A DNA stretch of 64,000 nucleotides, from assembly GCF_024707505.1 (NCBI RefSeq), contig NZ_CP102605.1:744001-808000 (forward strand), read 5' to 3'. Below, piece by piece: positions 36,701 through 43,734 of this stretch (its first letter is position 1; each line of letters begins with the position of its first letter). The notes under the pieces are model-generated. The model saw only the letters and a program-made list of their open reading frames with translations, was not told the origin of the DNA and searched no databases. The position numbers and the translations under genes are program-made. Source of the DNA: Pantoea sp. SOD02. GTDB lineage: Bacteria; Pseudomonadota; Gammaproteobacteria; Enterobacterales; Enterobacteriaceae.

Positions 36701-37254
36701 GCATGCTGCCTGGAAATATCGTAATCAATAAAGCTGTTAAGACCGAACATCCAGTTATTATTGAACTGGCGATAACCCAAACCGAGATTGGATTGACTAC
36801 GATCGTCACTGCGATGCAGGCTGGCTTGCGTAAACAGCAGCTTATCCGGGCTTTCATAGAAAGGCACCATCAGGTCAAATTGTGAGTTCTTCAGAGAGAA
36901 GTTGTTATCCACATCCAGCTGCACGCGTGCCGTACCAAACTGGCTGAGCCATTGCTGCGCCTGCGCACCGGCTTCTCCTGTCGCGTAATTCCGCAGCATT
37001 GAGTTGGCGACATCACTATCAGGATTGTTGGCGAGGAAGCTACCGGCACTGTTTGCCACCCCAGCCAGAGTTCGGGTTTGCTGGTCTTCCTCATCCGCCT
37101 GACGAACCATTTCACTACTTTGCGCACGCGCGGGCAGTACTGCGAGGGTTGATATAATCGGTAAAGTGCATTGCACGCAAATATTCATCCAGCTGACGAA
37201 TTTTAAGCCGGAAGATAATTTGCCATTTTTATTTTTCATTTTCTGACCAATCAT
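33727..37254 (-). CDS. inverse autotransporter (intimin/invasin family) with Ig-like repeats
   Basis: A 1175-residue surface adhesin. A long signal peptide of about 45 residues is cut near PARAQ. A short helical linker leads to the intimin-type beta-barrel at about residues 105-350 (FGLNSFIDYDISRQHARVGFGAEYW; YEQYYGDEVALFG). An Ig-like linker and a series of about six bacterial Ig-like repeats (each with LTFSAxDAxGxPV-type strands) follow, then a bacterial Ig group-2-like domain and a C-terminal domain with two cysteines (LCNGSDD, DIVCSS) that may form a disulfide as in the invasin lectin-like tip. There is no LysM before the barrel. ATG 37239 is an alternative start. Single gene with its own terminator; regulation may involve the adjacent LuxR-type protein. 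Confidence 0.9.
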   Translation of the reverse strand: MIGQKMKNKNGKLSSGLKFVSWMNICVQCTLPIISTLAVLPARAQSSEMVRQADEEDQQTRTLAGVANSAGSFLANNPDSDVANSMLRNYATGEAGAQAQQWLSQFGTARVQLDVDNNFSLKNSQFDLMVPFYESPDKLLFTQASLHRSDDRSQSNLGLGYRQFNNNWMFGLNSFIDYDISRQHARVGFGAEYWRDFLKFSANSYHRLTSWRDSPDLEDYQERPANGWDIRAEGWLPAYAQLGGKLTYEQYYGDEVALFGRDNRQKDPRAITAGITYTPIPLFTLSAEQRQGQSGAHDTRFGLEMNYQLGLSWQQQINSDRVAGMRSLSGSRYDLVARNNNIVLDYRKKEVISLNVVKSIQGRSGEQKPVNVQVNSKHGLHHIDWTAAELTAAGGQILSEGASHSVVFPAWKSGPDAVNRYTLHGVAVDSKGNRSARSETVIEVNSPAISLQNSVLTPIDGALPADGQSKLVMTLSVRDDQQQPVDVDTADIAVTFKAARQVQGATLSSPERKSAGVFELVLTSGAQEQPLILTPTVKGIALADVTVNVLKDLPDSSESSMDVADENSDAPILSFTAKDAAGNPISGIADKLGLAVKDSHGADAGATVTFGPITETRAGGKYQTTLKATQADAYVITPTFSGVPMNHLSASVNLTGNSVPDASRSTWIATPTSIPADDVTTSALTFSAFDAQGKPVMGIADRLTLAARAADGSEVGSGISLDKLVESSQRGIYTTTLKGSAAGTYSITPRFDGAELSNLIANVTLIEASDVDIDDTASTLDVDPVFIATHRDSATLNFYAVDKQSQPINGLGDKLAFDVKASNGSATGSEIVVDNIKDHGSAGYYTATVHGTQADAYTITAKINGKIIDKIATTVLLYDSPDGAQSTFTAQTDSRQKEDIVSSTLTFVARDAQGQLVNNITPKLSVRVTAQNGSAASATPFAMRSTRGIYIATFEGSKNDTYTLTMQFEGRDLAGTQPLVLNFNSGVVEVDHLEANSHSFNSDSGFPRTAYPGASFKVHLKDADPSDFDWDAGNTSAVSVDANGVVTIGDKSAAGKDIVITATAKQGGANTSYRFRINEWFNPVGRQGPASYLPILCNGSDDNDMPELSKMSLGTNVRGVGTLWSEWGNALPYMMWAKDESNGPSYNSYMNGSNGQTGFFSATNPMDIVCSSHHG

Positions 37255-37389
37255 TGAAAATATTGCAGTTATATAAATCCGTTATGTCTTGCAGAATTAA
37301 CAATCTTTATTTGGTTGATTCAATCCATTAATAATTCCCTAATCGATTAATCCTTTTTCGAAGCGTAATGGATGAGCAGAGAGATGACT

Positions 37390-37450
37390 TGTGAAACGTT
37401 GTTAATTTTCATCATCAACGTCCGGATGACATTTAACACATGTTAAATGT
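37390..37450 (-). promoter_or_regulatory. inverse autotransporter upstream region with shared motif and 10-bp dyad
   Basis: TGTGAAACGTTGT (37390-37402) is identical to a motif at 33591-33603 upstream of the LuxR-type gene and lies in the same orientation relative to the gene. Nearby ACATTTAACA (37429-37438) and TGTTAAATGT (37441-37450) form a perfect 10-bp inverted repeat around two bases. Both look like protein-binding sites. The 343 bp between the autotransporter and thiY hold no gene that I can see. Confidence 0.4.
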
Positions 37451-37533
37451 TATAAATCATAGTGTTATTGACAGACTTTACGATGGAGAGGATGATAAAG
37501 AGGTAAAAAAAGAAGCTTTTGAAGAAGTAAACA

Positions 37534-37564
37534 CCCTATTCACAGCAACAAAATATGAATAGGG
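37534..37564. terminator. hairpin downstream of thiY-like gene, possible terminator
   Basis: CCCTATTC and GAATAGGG form a perfect 8-bp stem with a 15-base loop, 33 bp beyond the last gene of the thiamin operon. A good T-run is lacking on the minus strand, so termination efficiency is doubtful. Confidence 0.4.
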
Positions 37565-37597
37565 AATTTTAGATTAACGTCGCACGAACAGAATTAA

Positions 37598-38527
37598 TTA
37601 AAGGGAATAACGCCCCATCGGCGCCACAGCCTTAATCACGCCATTGGCTTTCATATATTCACCAAACGCCTGATAGCGTGCCTGATCAAACTCCGCGCTA
37701 TGCTGCGCGAAATAAGGCAACGTCGCCTGCCACGCCTCGTGATTGAGCGGCGTATTCAGCTCGGGATATTGCTTAATAAACGCCTGCCACGCTTCCTGCG
37801 GATGCGCGCGCAGCCACGCCACACCTGCATCCAAACCACGTAAAAACGCCGGAATACGTTTGTCCTGCGCAGCAGTTTTCTGGTTTGCCACAATAATCAG
37901 CTCGTCATACGCAGGCACGCCGTAATCTTCCGGCTTGAACACCGTTGGCTTCGCGCCTTTGTCTTTCAGATCCAGCAGCTCGTAGTTGCGGAAGATAGTC
38001 ATCGCGCCATCAATCTTGTGCGTCAGCAGCGCGGAGGTGCCATCCATATTCAGGTTGATAAGCTTCACCGAGTCAGCATCAACGCCCTGTGATTTCAGCA
38101 TATTACGGATCGCCACATCTTCGGTTCCCGGCACCGCGTAGCCGATGGTTTTGCCAGCGAAATCTTTAAGCGAGTGGATATCATTCGACACCGTGGTCAG
38201 CGTATTCAGCGGCTGATTAATCAACGTGCCGACGCGGATCACCGGCACCTCTTTATCCACCAGCGTGTAGAGCTGCGGCTGGTAGCTGATGGCGAGATCG
38301 ACTTTGCCCGCCGCCAGCAGCAATGGCACCGAAGCGGAATCGGCCGGCGCGATCATCTCCACATCCAGCCCTTCTTTCTTAAACGCGCCGCTGTGCTGGG
38401 CAGCAAAAATCGCCGCGTGGTTGGGGTTGATAAACCAGTCGAGCAGCAGGCGAACTTTCTCCGCAGCCTGCACGTTGGCGGTCGCCAGCAGCAGCAACGC
38501 GGTCAATGCGATTCGTAGGGTATTCAC
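37598..38527 (-). CDS. thiY: ThiY-like periplasmic binding protein for thiamin pyrimidine precursor
   Basis: The 309-residue protein belongs to the NMT1/THI5-like binding-protein family. A signal peptide ends near VQAAEKV. Then come RLLLDWFINPNHAAIFAAQHSGAFKKEGLDV, PADSASVPLLLAAGKVDLAISYQPQL and GYAVPGTEDV, typical of the ThiY/formyl-aminopyrimidine binding group. It is the last gene of the TPP-riboswitch operon, 9 bp after the permease. The context strongly supports uptake of hydroxymethylpyrimidine or a thiamin breakdown product. Confidence 0.88.
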   Translation of the reverse strand: MNTLRIALTALLLLATANVQAAEKVRLLLDWFINPNHAAIFAAQHSGAFKKEGLDVEMIAPADSASVPLLLAAGKVDLAISYQPQLYTLVDKEVPVIRVGTLINQPLNTLTTVSNDIHSLKDFAGKTIGYAVPGTEDVAIRNMLKSQGVDADSVKLINLNMDGTSALLTHKIDGAMTIFRNYELLDLKDKGAKPTVFKPEDYGVPAYDELIIVANQKTAAQDKRIPAFLRGLDAGVAWLRAHPQEAWQAFIKQYPELNTPLNHEAWQATLPYFAQHSAEFDQARYQAFGEYMKANGVIKAVAPMGRYSL

Positions 38528-38536
38528 GGTACTTCC

Positions 38537-39271
38537 TTATGTAGATTGCCAGAGGATTTTCTTACGCATCAGCGCCACGCTGCCCGAGAGCAGCAGCGCC
38601 AGAATCAGTAACAGCAGCAGTGCCGCGAAGCTGGTGGCGGTTTCCAGTCGCGCGTTGGATTGCATCATCAGATAGCCGAGTCCTTCGCTGGCGCCGACCC
38701 ATTCACCAATCACCACGCCAATCGGCGCCAGCACTACCGCCATCTGCAGGCCGGAGAAAAATTGCGGTAACGCGGCGGGCCAGCGCACGCGCCAGAAGAT
38801 GCGGAAGCGCGATGACGTGCTGGTTTGCGCCAGTTCCAGCCAGCCGCTGGGCGTGCGGCACAGCCCATCGAACAGTGATAAGCACAGCGGGAAGAACAGG
38901 ATCAAGGCCGCCACCACCACTTTCGAGGCGATACCAAAGCCGAGCCACAGCACCAGCAGCGGCGCGAGGGCAAACACCGGTATCGCCTGGCTGGCGGTGA
39001 CCAGCGGAAACAGCACGCGACGCAGCAGCGGACTGGCCGCCATCAGCACCGCCAGCGTCACACCCGCGCCGACACCCAGCAGTAGCGCCAGCACAATTTC
39101 CGCCAGCGTATAGAGCGCGTGATGCCATAGCAGTTGACGATGCAGCCAAAGCGCTTCAAGCACTGCCTGCGGCGCGGGCAGCAGGAAGGTTGGCACGCCG
39201 CTGTGACGCGCCAGCAACCAGCCACACAGCAGCACCACGATCAGGTAGATCGCGCTAAACAATGTTTTCAT
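38537..39271 (-). CDS. thiX: ThiX-like ABC permease
   Basis: The protein is 244 residues with about six membrane segments and the SsuC/TauC-type permease signature. The EAA loop is around GLCRTPSGWLELAQTSTSSRFRIFWRVRWPAALPQFFSGLQ, near residues 135-175, where the ATPase docks. It overlaps the ATPase gene by 17 bp and is followed by the binding-protein gene, completing a ThiXYZ-like importer in the inner membrane. Confidence 0.88.
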   Translation of the reverse strand: MKTLFSAIYLIVVLLCGWLLARHSGVPTFLLPAPQAVLEALWLHRQLLWHHALYTLAEIVLALLLGVGAGVTLAVLMAASPLLRRVLFPLVTASQAIPVFALAPLLVLWLGFGIASKVVVAALILFFPLCLSLFDGLCRTPSGWLELAQTSTSSRFRIFWRVRWPAALPQFFSGLQMAVVLAPIGVVIGEWVGASEGLGYLMMQSNARLETATSFAALLLLLILALLLSGSVALMRKKILWQST

Positions 39272-39971
39272 GGGTATTCAGTCGGGAGAAGAGTTGAGCC
39301 TGCGCCTGCAGCACGTCGGGATGGTCAAACGCACGCGGCGCGTCACCGCCGGGAGCCGGCCAGCTTTCGATGGCTAGCGGCTGGCCTTGCAGCAGCAGAA
39401 TGTCATCGGCCATGCGGCACGCTTCCAGCGGATCGTGCGTCACCAGCAGCACGGTTTTGCCCTGCAGTAATTCGGCAGTCAGCGTTTGCAGGCTGAGTTT
39501 GGTCATCACATCCAGCGTGGCGAAAGGTTCATCCATCAGCACCACGTCGCGCTGCGCATAGAGCGTGCGTGCCAGCGCCACGCGTTGCCGCATGCCGCCC
39601 GAAAGTTGCTGCGGCGGCGCATGCGCTACGTCACTGAGTTTCACCTGCTCCAGCAACGCCAGCGCGCGCGGACGATCCGGCTTTTCGCCGCTGAGCCGCG
39701 CCGACAGCATCACGTTGTCGAGCACGTTCAACCACGGATAGAGCAGATCCTGCTGGCCCATCCACGCCACATTGCCGCTTAAGCCCTGCACCGCGCCCTG
39801 CTGCGGCTTGAGCAATCCGGCCACCAGCCGCAGTAGCGTACTTTTGCCGATGCCGCTGCGTCCCAGCATTACCGTGGTTTTGCCGCCGCGCAGTTGCAGA
39901 TTCAGCCGTTGGCACAGTGGTTTGTCGCCCCAGCTAAAACTCACATCGTTGAAGAGAATGTCCTGATTCAT
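39255..39971 (-). CDS. thiZ: ThiZ-like ABC ATPase
   Basis: A 238-residue nucleotide-binding protein. Walker A is GRSGIGKST near residue 37, the signature is LSGGMRQRVALARTLY near 125 and Walker B is DVVLMDEPFATLD near 147, followed by the switch histidine in LLVTHDPLEA. The start MNQDILF at 39971 is chosen because it overlaps the thiF stop as ATGA; a longer frame to 40097 is only thiF read in another frame. Confidence 0.9.
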   Translation of the reverse strand: MNQDILFNDVSFSWGDKPLCQRLNLQLRGGKTTVMLGRSGIGKSTLLRLVAGLLKPQQGAVQGLSGNVAWMGQQDLLYPWLNVLDNVMLSARLSGEKPDRPRALALLEQVKLSDVAHAPPQQLSGGMRQRVALARTLYAQRDVVLMDEPFATLDVMTKLSLQTLTAELLQGKTVLLVTHDPLEACRMADDILLLQGQPLAIESWPAPGGDAPRAFDHPDVLQAQAQLFSRLNTHENIV

Positions 39972-40933
39972 GGGCGATTGGCCGCCAGAATCGCCAGCTG
40001 ATGAAATCCACGCTGCGCCAGCGCGCTGGCGGCCTGCGCGGCGCGGATGCCGCTGGCGCACACCAGCACGATGCGCTGCTGGGCGGGCGGCTGCCACGCC
40101 GCAATCTCCTGCGGCAAAATGCGCTCAACGTAATGCGCCACGCTGACCGGCGCCTCTTCACAGCTGCGCAGTTCAACAATGCAGTCATCCGCGGCCAGCT
40201 GTTGCGGGTCAATAAACGGCACCGCATGTTCCGGCTCTTCCGCATCATCAAAGCGGAACTGGCGGAAATGCCAGTTCACGAAGTCGCAATTCACCAGACA
40301 ACCAAGCGGTGAAGGCTGCAATTCCAGCAGAACGCTGAGCGCCATCTGCGCCTGCATCGCGCCGAGCGTCGCCACCGCCGGGCCCATCACGCCGGCGGTG
40401 TTGCAGTTCGCCGCCGATGACGGCAAGCGCGGGAATACCGCGCGATAACTCGGCGATCCGCCACAGAATCCGCCAACGTAACCTTGCCTGCCCAACACCG
40501 AGGCGCTGATCAGCGGAATACCCGCCTTCATGCAGGCATCCGAAAGTTGGTAGGTGACGGCAAAGTTATCGGCGGCGTCGATCACCAGATCGCATCCCGC
40601 CAGCGCCCGCTGCACATTGCTGGCGCTCAGCGACTGCTGCAGCGCCTCGATCTGCACTTGCGGATTGAGCTGCTGCAAAGCGTACTGCGCGCGCAGCACT
40701 TTGGACTGGTCGATATCCTGCTCAGTAAACAGCGTTTGCCGATGCAGGTTATGCAGCGCCACTACATCGTCGTCATACAGTCGAATATGGCCAACGCCCG
40801 CGCCCACCAGCTGCGGCAATAACGTGGCACCCAATCCGCCCGCGCCCGCCACCAGCACGCGCGCGTCGAGCAGCTTCTGCTGCCCTGCTTCGCCGATTTC
40901 CGGCAGCATCATCTGGCGTTGATAACGTTGCAT
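39968..40933 (-). CDS. thiF: ThiS adenylyltransferase ThiF with C-terminal rhodanese-like domain
   Basis: ThiF adenylates the ThiS C-terminus for sulfur transfer during thiazole synthesis. RYQRQMMLPEIGEAGQQKL and the nucleotide loop VLVAGAGGLGATLLPQLVGAG are typical of the E1/MoeB/ThiF fold. DADNF-type residues occur as IDAADNFAVTY near 125. From about residue 240 the sequence becomes rhodanese-like (PQQLAADDCIVELRS, then VLVCASGIRAAQAASALAQRGF), with the cysteine in VCASG at the place of the persulfide cysteine. The two CxxC zinc motifs of E. coli ThiF are not evident. Start ATG 40933 has AGGA upstream. It lies between thiG and thiZ with overlaps or short gaps. Confidence 0.9.
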   Translation of the reverse strand: MQRYQRQMMLPEIGEAGQQKLLDARVLVAGAGGLGATLLPQLVGAGVGHIRLYDDDVVALHNLHRQTLFTEQDIDQSKVLRAQYALQQLNPQVQIEALQQSLSASNVQRALAGCDLVIDAADNFAVTYQLSDACMKAGIPLISASVLGRQGYVGGFCGGSPSYRAVFPRLPSSAANCNTAGVMGPAVATLGAMQAQMALSVLLELQPSPLGCLVNCDFVNWHFRQFRFDDAEEPEHAVPFIDPQQLAADDCIVELRSCEEAPVSVAHYVERILPQEIAAWQPPAQQRIVLVCASGIRAAQAASALAQRGFHQLAILAANRP

Positions 40934-40944
40934 GTTTTCCTGCC

Positions 40945-41703
40945 TCAACTCAGATTTGCCAGGCCAAAGATCGGCGTGGACGCAGCGGCCATGTCGCGCT
41001 TCTCCATCAGTCCGGCAGCGCCTGCGGCTTGCCCGGCTTCAACCGCCAGACGGAAGGCGTTGGCCATGCCGATCGGATCACCGGCTTTGGCGACGGCGGT
41101 GTTGAGCAAAATGCCATCAAAGCCCATCTCCATCGCCTGCGCGGCCTGCGACGGCGCGCCAATGCCAGCATCAATGATCAGCGGAATGTCACTGAACCAT
41201 GCACGCATGGCGCGCAGGCCGTCGATGTTGCGCAAGCCCTGACCGGAACCAATTGGCGCGCCCCATGGCATCAACAGTTCGCAGCCCGCCGCCAGCAGCT
41301 TTTCGCCAACGATCAGATCTTCAGTTGTGTACGGAAACACCTGAAAACCCTCTGCGCTGAGGATGCGCGCGGCTTCCACCAGCGCGAAAGGATCGGGCTG
41401 CAGCGTGTCGGCGTGACCAATCACTTCCAGCTTGATCCACGCGGTGTTGAACAGTTCGCGCGCCATGTGCGCGGTGGTGACGGCTTCTTTCACCGTGTGA
41501 CAACCGGCGGTATTCGGTAACACGCGGATATTGAGGCCGGTTAGCAATTCACGGAAAGCCGCGCCCGCCGCGCCTTCGCGCCGCAAACTGACAGTGATGA
41601 TGTCGGTGCCGGAGGCGGCAATCGCCTGCTGCAAAATGGCGGGTGAAGGATAACCGGCGGTGCCGAGCAGGAAGCGTGATTGCGGCTCAAAATCGTAAAA
41701 CAT
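40945..41703 (-). CDS. thiG: thiazole synthase ThiG
   Basis: The 252-residue TIM-barrel enzyme joins dehydroglycine, deoxyxylulose phosphate and ThiS thiocarboxylate into the thiazole phosphate. Visible family marks are FLLGTAGYPSP, a catalytic lysine region around TAWIKLEVIGD-type sequence (here TAWIKLEVIGHADTLQPD near 90), PWGAPIGSGQGLRN near 175 and DAGIGAPSQAAQAMEMGFDGILLNTA near 195. It is close to the usual length of about 256 residues and follows thiS after 3 bp. Confidence 0.96.
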   Translation of the reverse strand: MFYDFEPQSRFLLGTAGYPSPAILQQAIAASGTDIITVSLRREGAAGAAFRELLTGLNIRVLPNTAGCHTVKEAVTTAHMARELFNTAWIKLEVIGHADTLQPDPFALVEAARILSAEGFQVFPYTTEDLIVGEKLLAAGCELLMPWGAPIGSGQGLRNIDGLRAMRAWFSDIPLIIDAGIGAPSQAAQAMEMGFDGILLNTAVAKAGDPIGMANAFRLAVEAGQAAGAAGLMEKRDMAAASTPIFGLANLS

Positions 41704-41706
41704 CGC

Positions 41707-41904
41707 TTAACCTCCCTGCATCGGTGACAGCACTTCAAGCTGGCAACCTTCATCCAGCAACTGCGAGTGGTACTGGCTTTTTGGCACAAACGCACCGTTG
41801 TAGGCGGTGGCGACGCAGGCCGCGTCAATTTGCTGCTCGATCAGCAATTCGCTCAGGCTTTTTGCCTGCGTGCTGATGAGGCGGCCGTTAAGCTGAATGT
41901 TCAT
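41707..41904 (-). CDS. thiS: sulfur carrier protein ThiS
   Basis: A 65-residue ubiquitin-fold protein ending in the required Gly-Gly. MNIQLNGRLI and VATAYNGAFVPKSQY match the family. The C-terminal carboxylate is adenylated by ThiF and then becomes a thiocarboxylate. It overlaps the thiO 3' end by 17 bp. Confidence 0.95.
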   Translation of the reverse strand: MNIQLNGRLISTQAKSLSELLIEQQIDAACVATAYNGAFVPKSQYHSQLLDEGCQLEVLSPMQGG

Positions 41905-42832
41905 TTTTAAGTTCCCCAGAAAGACGCTGCATCAGCTGCTCTGCCAGCATCGGTGCCAGCAGAAAACCGTGGCGATACATGCCGTTGAGATAAAAGGTGT
42001 GATTGTGATAGTGGATTTCCGGCAGATTCGCTGGATAAGCCGGACGCAGCCCGCTGCCGCTCTCAATGACGCGCGCTTCGGCTAAGGCCGGATGGATGGC
42101 GTAGGCGGCGCTGAGCAACTCCATCATGGCGCGCGCGCTGATGGCGCTGGCGTCGTCGCTCTCGATCATGGTGGCGCCGAGCATAAAGTGGCCGCCGCGA
42201 CGCGGCACCAGATAGCAGGGAAAACGCGGATGCAGCAGACGAATTGGGCGGGAAAACTGCACTTCATCGCTGTGCAGAATCAGCATTTCGCCGCGCACCG
42301 CACGCAGGCGCGGCAGTTCCGGCGCGGCGTGGATGCCTCGACAATCGATAATCTGGCCGCTCGGCGCGTGATTGTTGAATGGCACGCCGCGCGCGATCAG
42401 CTTGTCTCGCATCTCCTGCAACGCCAGACGCGGATCGAGATGCGCTTCCCCGGCGAAAAACAGACCACGCGCAAAGCGTCCTTCCAGCGCCGGTTCGATG
42501 TCGGCGGGATCGACCCATTGGTGCTGCTCGGTCATACGGGAGAAACGGTTGAGTTCCTGGCTATCGCGCGGCGGCGCAACCACCAACGTGCCCTGATGCT
42601 TGACGCTGCTGACGCGCTGTTGCCACCATGCGGCGGCGTGTTGTCCAAGGGTGATGACGTCGCGCGGCGCGCTTTCGGCTTCACACCAGGGCGCCAGCAT
42701 GCCGCCTGCAAACCACGATGCCGGGCGGCGCGCATCATCGCCAATCACCTCGACGTCTTCGCCGCGTTCCGCCAGCAAGGTGGCCACGCACAAACCCGCC
42801 ACGCCGCAGCCGAGCACGCTCCAGCGGCTCAC
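41888..42832 (-). CDS. thiO: glycine oxidase ThiO
   Basis: An FAD-dependent oxidase that converts glycine to dehydroglycine with oxygen, replacing the anaerobic ThiH route. The N-terminal SVLGCGVAGLCVATLLAERG is the dinucleotide loop, followed by WFAGGMLAPWCEAES. The C-terminal part has GSGLRPAYPANLPEI and YLNGMYRHGFLLAPMLAEQL. Start GTG 42832 (314 residues) is chosen because the flavin loop begins three residues later; a longer frame to 42967 would run towards the riboswitch. The GTG overlaps the stop of a 13-codon leader frame (GTGA). It is the first main gene of the TPP-controlled operon. Confidence 0.9.
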   Translation of the reverse strand: MSRWSVLGCGVAGLCVATLLAERGEDVEVIGDDARRPASWFAGGMLAPWCEAESAPRDVITLGQHAAAWWQQRVSSVKHQGTLVVAPPRDSQELNRFSRMTEQHQWVDPADIEPALEGRFARGLFFAGEAHLDPRLALQEMRDKLIARGVPFNNHAPSGQIIDCRGIHAAPELPRLRAVRGEMLILHSDEVQFSRPIRLLHPRFPCYLVPRRGGHFMLGATMIESDDASAISARAMMELLSAAYAIHPALAEARVIESGSGLRPAYPANLPEIHYHNHTFYLNGMYRHGFLLAPMLAEQLMQRLSGELKNEHSA

Positions 42833-42870
42833 AGCGCCGGTTCCGGGATGTTCAAAAAGGGGGAGTTCAC
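42829..42870 (-). CDS. possible 13-codon leader ORF upstream of thiO
   Basis: On the minus strand AGAGG (42876-42880) lies five bases before a GTG that opens the frame NSPFLNIPEPAL and ends at TGA, which overlaps the thiO GTG as GTGA. The ribosome site fits this leader better than any thiO start. It may couple translation of thiO to the riboswitch-controlled leader, or be a small frame error at a real longer N-terminus. Confidence 0.35.
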   Translation of the reverse strand: MNSPFLNIPEPAL

Positions 42871-42975
42871 ATCGGCCTCTCAGTGTTAGCTGAGACCCGC
42901 AGATACAGGAGAAGGGAAATGGCGCAACCATCAAGCTAGCCTGAGCGCCAGACAGCCCAAAGAACAAGACTGTCA

Positions 42976-43075
42976 GTCTTCCTACGCCAGTATCAACTGG
43001 GTCAGGTTCAAAGGGTCGCTAAGCCGCGCAGTGCGCTATTAGCCTCTCAGTCTCTTTGGCGAGACTCCCCCGACG
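42976..43075 (-). promoter_or_regulatory. TPP riboswitch (THI element)
   Basis: Read on the minus strand the conserved parts follow in order: GGGGGAGTC, ACTGAGAGG, a variable stem, GACCCTTTGAACCTGA, then CCAGTTGATACTGGCGTAGG. These are the pyrimidine-sensing and pyrophosphate-sensing helices of the thiamin pyrophosphate aptamer. It precedes thiO-thiS-thiG-thiF-thiZ-thiX-thiY by about 150 bp and should lower their expression when TPP is plentiful. Confidence 0.97.
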
Positions 43076-43256
43076 CGTCTATTTGTATTGCAGGCGATGG
43101 TCGCCGTCAAGCGCGGAATAACCAGATCGTTTACAGGGAAATAAGCAGCAAGGCATTTATCGCTACCTGGGCTTTGTGGATCACAAACGTAACATATGGT
43201 ATACAAACACATTATTTTATGCGCAAGAACCAATTACAGGTGATGTCGGAATATCC

Positions 43257-43694
43257 ATGAAGAATATTAAAATTGCATTTATTAAAGCCGGCTGGCACAA
43301 AGAAATTGTCCATAATGCCTTGGTGGGATTTGAAAAAGAATTAGCTGATCAATCCGTAGAAGCGGAATTAAAAGTGCTGGAAGTGCCTGGCGCATTTGAA
43401 ATGCCGCTGCTGGCTAAGCGTCTGGCCGAAACCGGCAAATACGATGCGATTGTCTGCGCCGCGCTGGTGGTTGACGGCGGTATCTATCGCCATGATTTCG
43501 TTGCCGCTGCAGTGGTTGATGGACTGATGAATGTGCAGTTGACCACCAACGTGCCGGTGTTCTCCGTGTCATTAACGCCGCATAATTTCCAGCCGGTTGA
43601 TGTTATCGAAAACTTCTATACCGAGCATTTCATCAAGAAAGGCAAAGAAGCGGCGCGCGCTGCGCTGGCTATTCACAATCTGTCGATTGATTGA
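43257..43694 (+). CDS. ribH2: type II 6,7-dimethyl-8-ribityllumazine synthase (RibH2-like)
   Basis: The 145-residue protein has KIAFIKAGWHKEIVHNALVGFEKEL, VLEVPGAFEMPLLAKRLAETGKYDAIVCAALVVDGGIYRHDFVA and SVSLTPHNF. The VDGGIYRHDFV core and the LTPH motif are typical of the Rhizobiales/Brucella RibH2 group, not of enterobacterial RibE. It would condense ribitylaminouracil with dihydroxybutanone phosphate in the step before riboflavin. ATG 43257 is chosen over a longer frame because it fits the family start. A TTGTG/CACAA dyad and GGTATAC lie upstream (about 43174-43205). A second lumazine synthase is expected elsewhere, so this is probably an acquired extra copy. Confidence 0.9.
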   Translation: MKNIKIAFIKAGWHKEIVHNALVGFEKELADQSVEAELKVLEVPGAFEMPLLAKRLAETGKYDAIVCAALVVDGGIYRHDFVAAAVVDGLMNVQLTTNVPVFSVSLTPHNFQPVDVIENFYTEHFIKKGKEAARAALAIHNLSID

Positions 43695-43703
43695 TGCATT
43701 AAG

Positions 43704-43734
43704 GGTCACTTCACGCATCTTGTATGAAGTGACC
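43704..43734 (+). terminator. hairpin after ribH2
   Basis: GGTCACTTCA and TGAAGTGACC form a perfect 10-bp stem with an 11-base loop, 9 bp beyond the ribH2 stop. No T-run follows, so this is a strong hairpin but an uncertain rho-independent terminator. Confidence 0.5.

Noticed and set aside
39972..40097. Longer ATPase start at 40097
   Set aside because: The extra residues are the thiF rhodanese-like part read in another frame. The ATGA overlap at 39971 fits the operon.
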